Of a stretch of 64,000 nt of DNA, positions 59,603 through 64,000 are shown piece by piece (the stretch's first letter is position 1; every line of letters begins with the position of its first letter). The translations under genes and the position numbers were made by a program. Under the pieces are notes generated by a model. It saw only the letters and a list, made by a program, of their open reading frames with translations, ran no database searches and was not told where the DNA came from. Source of the stretch: Polytrichum commune (taxonomy: Eukaryota; Streptophyta; Polytrichopsida; Polytrichales; Polytrichaceae); the NCBI GenBank assembly GCA_950295325.1, contig OX485806.1:15996001-16060000 (forward strand). Reading direction: 5' to 3'.

Positions 59603-60014
59603 CACTACGCTAAAAAGGATATTTAGTGTTTGATACACTAAATACGAAGACGTACACTAAATGTCAATAACCCTATGAAAGTAAGTAACAATAAATGTAA
59701 ACTTAGACATTAAAAATCGACTATGGTCTTATGTGGAAGTTACATGTTTGAATTTGGTGTTAGTAAGGACATGGAAAAAATAAAAATAAAACGGTTAAAG
59801 GAGAGAGATCAGCGAGCACGAAGGTGGGCACCGACCTTAAAATCGCAAGTCCAATGAAATCCATGCTTCACAGGAAGGGAGGTATCAGTAGGGAAGGCAG
59901 CGGCACATTTATGTCTAACACACTTTGTCAAGGAATGGAAAAAATAGTGTTGAGCAATGTAGGGTGGTAACAACATTAAATATAATGAACCACTATATAT
60001 CCTTTAAGTGTAGT
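59603..60014 (+). mobile_element. CACTA-ended MITE carrying a foreign segment
   Basis: CACTACGCTAAAAAGGATAT at the left and CCTTTAAGTGTAGTT at the right; it aligns with 11917-12225 except that about 59806-59932 replaces the family interior. That segment is more GC-rich and reads open in one frame (GTDLKIASPMKSMLHRKGG and on), as a captured exon might; I cannot name it. Confidence 0.65.
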
Positions 60015-60034
60015 TACAAATAAATTTTTTGAGT

Positions 60035-60215
60035 TTGAAAAAAGACTGGTTTAAATTCAAGGCTTCGGGAAAATTACCGAAAATTCAATTTTGAGGAATT
60101 TATAGAGTATTCCTCAATTTGACAAAGAAAAAAAAAACTAAGAAATGTCAACATGTAGCCGGTCGGACTTGAAACCACTAGGATCTTGACTGATTACGCC
60201 CAAAAATCTCTCCAA
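60035..60215. repeat. Dispersed repeat shared with 4682-4960
   Basis: AATTTATAGAGTATTCCTCA and AGGATCTTGACTGATTACGC match the first copy's order. Confidence 0.55.
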
Positions 60216-60384
60216 ACACTCATTTCTTCCAAAATCAAGAGTTTTATGCACTTAACCTCTAGTCGCCCAGGAAGTTGCAAACATACGTTAGAAAAAATGT
60301 CGAGGTCACCTTCAACCCTCGCTCCTCTTGCTCTCTTCATTCATCCATCGACCCATATGCATTTGGGCTATCCATAAAGGCCAT

Positions 60385-60640
60385 CACAGAGCGATGAAGC
60401 CATGGATTTAAAATTTCCTTGCAACAAGTTCCTATTAAGACCTCATTAGTTCCTCGTGTGTCGAAGCATGTACCGAAAATTTAGTGAAACTTTTTGGACC
60501 TCCTCTTGCCACCTCAAATTTATTGAGAGAATTTTAGTGTTAAAATGGGGTATGTTAATGGCACTTACTATCCTTAATCTTGGGTTGACCTATGCAAGGC
60601 CAACTTGGCCCATCTATCCTCGTAAGACAAACTAGAAAGC
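60385..60640 (+). repeat. Dispersed repeat shared with 15216-15545
   Basis: GCGATGAAGCCATGGATTTA, CCTCGTGTGTCGAAGC, and CTATGCAAGGCCAACTTGGC align with the first copy. Confidence 0.5.
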
Positions 60641-62176
60641 CAACTTTTGATGAGCCAACTTTTGATGATCCAACACCACTCTTTGATTGTAGTTAATAAA
60701 ACTTGGGTGACTATGCATAAGCTCTCAAACTCACATTTTAGCCAACTCGATGGGAGTTTGATGCCGAGGCTTTACAAACAACTTCATTGCCTTGCAATCA
60801 TCGGGTGCCAACCAAAGAGGGGTCTAAGACAAGTGCCAAAGATTGCTCTAAGATTGCTCCAAGGCTCTCTTTGGTTGCATATGACAAGTCACAAAGACTA
60901 CTCTAATCAATATGGCACGCCAATTTAAAGGCCACAAGAACTTGTATATTTAGTGTAGTGATGATGGTGTGATGATAGTTATAATTGTAATTATGTGTAG
61001 TGTTTTTGGGCATGACGGGATGGCTAGAGCTTGTGGTGTCTAGGTAAACTTGTCCATAAGTAACAAACCATTATATATAGCATAGCTAGTATGTTATTTA
61101 CTTCAAGCTTAATTTGGTTCAGTGGTGTCCAATTGGAATGAACTAGCCTCAACACATATAGGACATGTTCTTTACTAAAACCCTTTCATCCACGACGGAT
61201 GAGGGTACTTGGACGCCATGAAGGTTGTGCCAAGAGGGAATTGTCGGGGCTTTTCATACAAAACCTAAATGATGTGCATGGGTCACTGTGAAATTAAATC
61301 CCCTATATATATGGGAAGTTTATAGAGAAAAAAAAATGTATATGCACTAACAGTGTGCTAGAAAATGGACTCATGTATTTTGTACTAAACTTTTCAATTT
61401 AATGTAACAAATGCCTCCACTACATATACAAAATATAAATCATGAATCAAATTTGCCTTCATTACATGGAAAATCCATGTTCACTTTCTAATGAGAAATC
61501 CATTGAACATTTTTCCATCCCTAGCATGTAACTCAATGATTGCAACCGAATCGAAAGTTGTTGTTTTCAATTAAAAACAACATTGTTAACTAAAATTAGG
61601 ACTTCCATCATTCTTGTTTTGCAATATAATATAGTTTCCATTGAACCAGCATGGTTAGGACAAGTACGTGGAGAGGTTGACCCAAAAACAAAACCGTTGA
61701 ATATAAGGTACTACAATGTTTTAATACGTGATAGTGTACGTTGTGGGCCACACTATAGTGCATCAAAGGGTAAGTCACATTGTAAGTATATGCCCATAGT
61801 ATTTGCCATACAAAATGTAGTTGGGATGGAAATAAGGTGGGTTTATCAAGACCCCAAATAATCCCCTTGCTCTTCTTTGAGGCTTTTGACCAACACCTTA
61901 CATAAATAGATATTCATCTTACATTTTAAAAAACATTTACCCACATCAATTTCCTAAAAAAATGTTTAATGTGATCCGCATTAATCTTGAGCTAGAGATT
62001 TGACATGGGTCAAAGCACTAACACGTTCCAAATTAAATTCTAATTCTAATAATAGTAATAGTAATAATAATTGATAGGAGCTCTTGAAAATTAGTATGGC
62101 TCACACCATCGTGATTGTTTTGTAAAAATGTTGTCAACCTAAACCCCTCTTTGAAGGAGAGAAGGAGTTATCTGTC
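60641..62176. other. Spacer without a supported gene
   Basis: ATATTTAGTGTAGTGATG near 60949 is a lone CACTA-ended MITE terminus. The frames at 60647-60928 and 61583-61861 have no family motifs. A TAATAG run lies near 62045-62070. Confidence 0.45.
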
Positions 62177-62399
62177 GTATACGAGCGTATCTTTCATTTA
62201 TCCAACACAAAAACTTGGCTCCCTATAGTTTTGTTGCCAATTCAACTCAATCGACCTCCAACAGACTAATTTAGGGTCTTTGAAGCTGGTTATGGTGTCA
62301 AATCAACTTAGTAAAAGTAACCTCCACAAATGCACACTCTTTCAAGGTTTTTTTATTATTATTTTTATGTTTGATGAATGAGAGGGTACAATTGTATAT
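62177..62399. mobile_element. MITE related to 18069-18234
   Basis: GTATACGAGCGTATCTTTCA at the left, GATGAATGAGAGGGTACAAT then TGTATATG at the right. Confidence 0.65.
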
Positions 62400-62589
62400 G
62401 ATTCTACATGGATTCCCACATGGCACCACATGAATCACGTTTCATGATCACTTGGATTCTTTTCAAAAACCACCTCTTGGAGGTAGGCCTAACACAAGAC
62501 TAGGAGACCATGGCACTTTGGACGTTGACAACTGTTGATTTAATCTATTTTATTTTATTTATCATGTGTGAAGACCCGCATGAATAGAT
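62400..62589 (+). mobile_element. H1 internal fragment without TIRs
   Basis: TCTACATGGATTCCCACATG through GTGTGAAGACCCGCATGAAT is the middle of H1. It joins the MITE end on the left and a fragment of the 14030-type MITE (TCACACTAATTGCGTAGTTC) on the right. Confidence 0.75.
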
Positions 62590-62892
62590 CACACTAATTG
62601 CGTAGTTCCAAATAGTGACACACTAGTTGGGATACTCAATGTAATACTAACATGCTTAGTACTATTTAGGTTTTTTAATCATCAACGTAGTCGTAATTAA
62701 CATGCTACTAATTGATTCTGTGATATGCTAGTATAGATCACTTTGTTGCAGTCGAGTCAGAGGCAATTGTTTTTAGCTCGATCGATTAATTGACAGGCGG
62801 GGCCAACAGGTGGCACTCAGCCCCACTAAAATATCTTCGGCCTACATTTAACTCTCCCTTTCCTTATTTTGTTCCCACACACATGGGCCTCT

Positions 62893-62894
<2 letters not shown>

Positions 62895-62928
<34 letters not shown>
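62895..62928. repeat. (GA)n microsatellite
   Basis: 17 uninterrupted GA units, directly before the H1 copy at 62933. Confidence 0.95.
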
Positions 62929-62931
<3 letters not shown>

Positions 62932-62932
62932 A

Positions 62933-63440
62933 GGGCCACTTCACACACGAGCCAAATGCCGTGACCATGAAATTGTGAGAGCCCAAAAGAAAGTGTCAAA
63001 GACCGTCCCAACACACCTCCAACATCATTTAGTGTGGTCACGGACCCTCAACTGTAGTAGTGTGAAGCCATATGCGACCGGGCCCTCAACCAAATGCTCT
63101 TTCAACGAAAATCTATTCACGCGGATCCTCACACACGATCAATTAGAATAAACCAACAACTGCGAGCGTTCGAAGTGCCATGGTCTCCCGGTGGTTTCGT
63201 GTTAGGCTGACCTCCAAGTAGTGGTTTTTGAAAATAGTCCAAGCGACCATGAAACATGATCCATTCGGTGTTAGGTAGGAATCCATGTAGACTTTACACC
63301 CACCTTGCATTCACCTACTCACTCTGTTGGTCCCTCAAGCGTAGTGTGAAGCGAACTTGGACCGGCTCCGCGTTCTCCACCAACTAGACTGCTTGAAGTG
63401 CAATGGTCACGGGCTCTCAGTCTCGTGTGTGAAGTGGCCC
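62933..63440 (-). mobile_element. H1 TIR element with TTA duplication
   Basis: Both TIRs are present (GGGCCACTTCACACACGAG, CTCGTGTGTGAAGTGGCCC) and flanked by TTA (62930-62932, 63441-63443). It is 508 bp. The right TTA is shared with the next element. Confidence 0.9.
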
Positions 63441-63443
63441 TTA

Positions 63444-63969
63444 GGGCCACTTCACACATGAGCCAAGAGCCATGACCTTGTAACGGTGAGGACCCTTGAC
63501 TCTCATCCAAAGGCCGTACCATAGATGTTGGGAAAGCCATTTTATGTAGTCTTGGGCCCTCAAGCATACTATGAAGTGAGAATGAACCATGTTGCAAGAC
63601 CATTGCATATTTTGTTGGCGGAAAAAAGAGAGGAGGATTTGGTTTAATATAAAATGTCTAAAAATTTATCAATTTAAGAGAAATACTTGGTGGTGTCCGT
63701 CTAACTTGGAATCCGCCATGCAGTTTGTCATGTTGGAAAAATATATATTAAAAAAAATCCCAGTCTCCCGGAATTTGCGTTAGGCCCACCTCTTGGAGGT
63801 GGGTTTGACGCAAACTCCGGTAGACCATGCACTCTTATCCACAACCAACCATGTAGGACTCCATGTAGACTTTTTATCCATGAGCTTTTCTTTGGACCTT
63901 TAGGCCTTCACCTCTTGGTGTGAAGTGAACTTGGACGGTCTCCACCTTTTCAACGAATGAGAGCTCTTA
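63444..63969 (-). mobile_element. Diverged H1-related element, interrupted at its right
   Basis: Starts GGGCCACTTCACACATGAGC and keeps GGAGGTGGGTTTGACGCAAA and CTCCATGTAGACTTTTTATC, but its interior at 63590-63770 is unlike H1. It breaks off after GAATGAGAGCTC, where TTA and another H1 left end begin. Confidence 0.7.
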
Positions 63970-64000
63970 GGGCCACTTCACACACAAGGTTGAAGGCCCT
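63970..64000. mobile_element. H1 left end, runs out of the window
   Basis: GGGCCACTTCACACACAAGG preceded by TTA; only 31 bp are visible. Confidence 0.7.

Overview
This is nuclear DNA of a land plant. The evidence is spliced GT/AG introns, a plant-type Stowaway MITE, CACTA-type and TWA-flanked TIR elements, a solo LTR and a tRNA-type SINE, with no bacterial operons, ribosome binding sites or phage genes. The species cannot be read from the sequence. The one intact protein is a diverged member of a plant-wide unnamed family, which would fit a non-seed plant, while the Stowaway element is best known from angiosperms, so I leave this open.

About 85 percent of the window is non-coding, AT-rich, repeat-derived sequence. 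Positions 1-21,880 are a patchwork of short TIR elements. Three families (here H1, H2, H3) have ends beginning GGGCC and 3-bp TAA/TTA duplications at their best-preserved copies. Other families include CACTA-ended MITEs, a Stowaway nested in another MITE, a fold-back element and a 106-bp tandem array built from an H1 end. Positions 27,000-42,860 hold a fossil pogo/CENP-B-like helix-turn-helix fragment, 142-bp and 42-bp tandem arrays inside or beside MITEs, a small SIN3-like PAH-domain ORF, and the richest nest in the window: a diverged direct duplication containing an H2 element that carries a 1.37-kb solo LTR, with a SINE in the right-hand duplicate. Positions 47,216-64,000 are again repeats, including a 2.47-kb TIR element that carries a 188-bp tandem array and a 1.1-kb nested element with a demonstrable empty site.

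The clear genic part is a pair of inverted arms at 21,883-26,420 (+) and 42,867-47,215 (-), 16.4 kb apart. Each carries the same three-coding-exon gene for a 149-residue plant protein with its own 5' leader, a roughly 2-kb leader intron and a 3' UTR. The genes are transcribed toward each other. All coding exons, the small introns and the 3' UTR (about 1.57 kb) are identical apart from one poly-T length. The 5' leaders differ at many sites and most of the leader intron can hardly be aligned. This mosaic is the most interesting signal here and points to recent gene conversion between old inverted paralogues.
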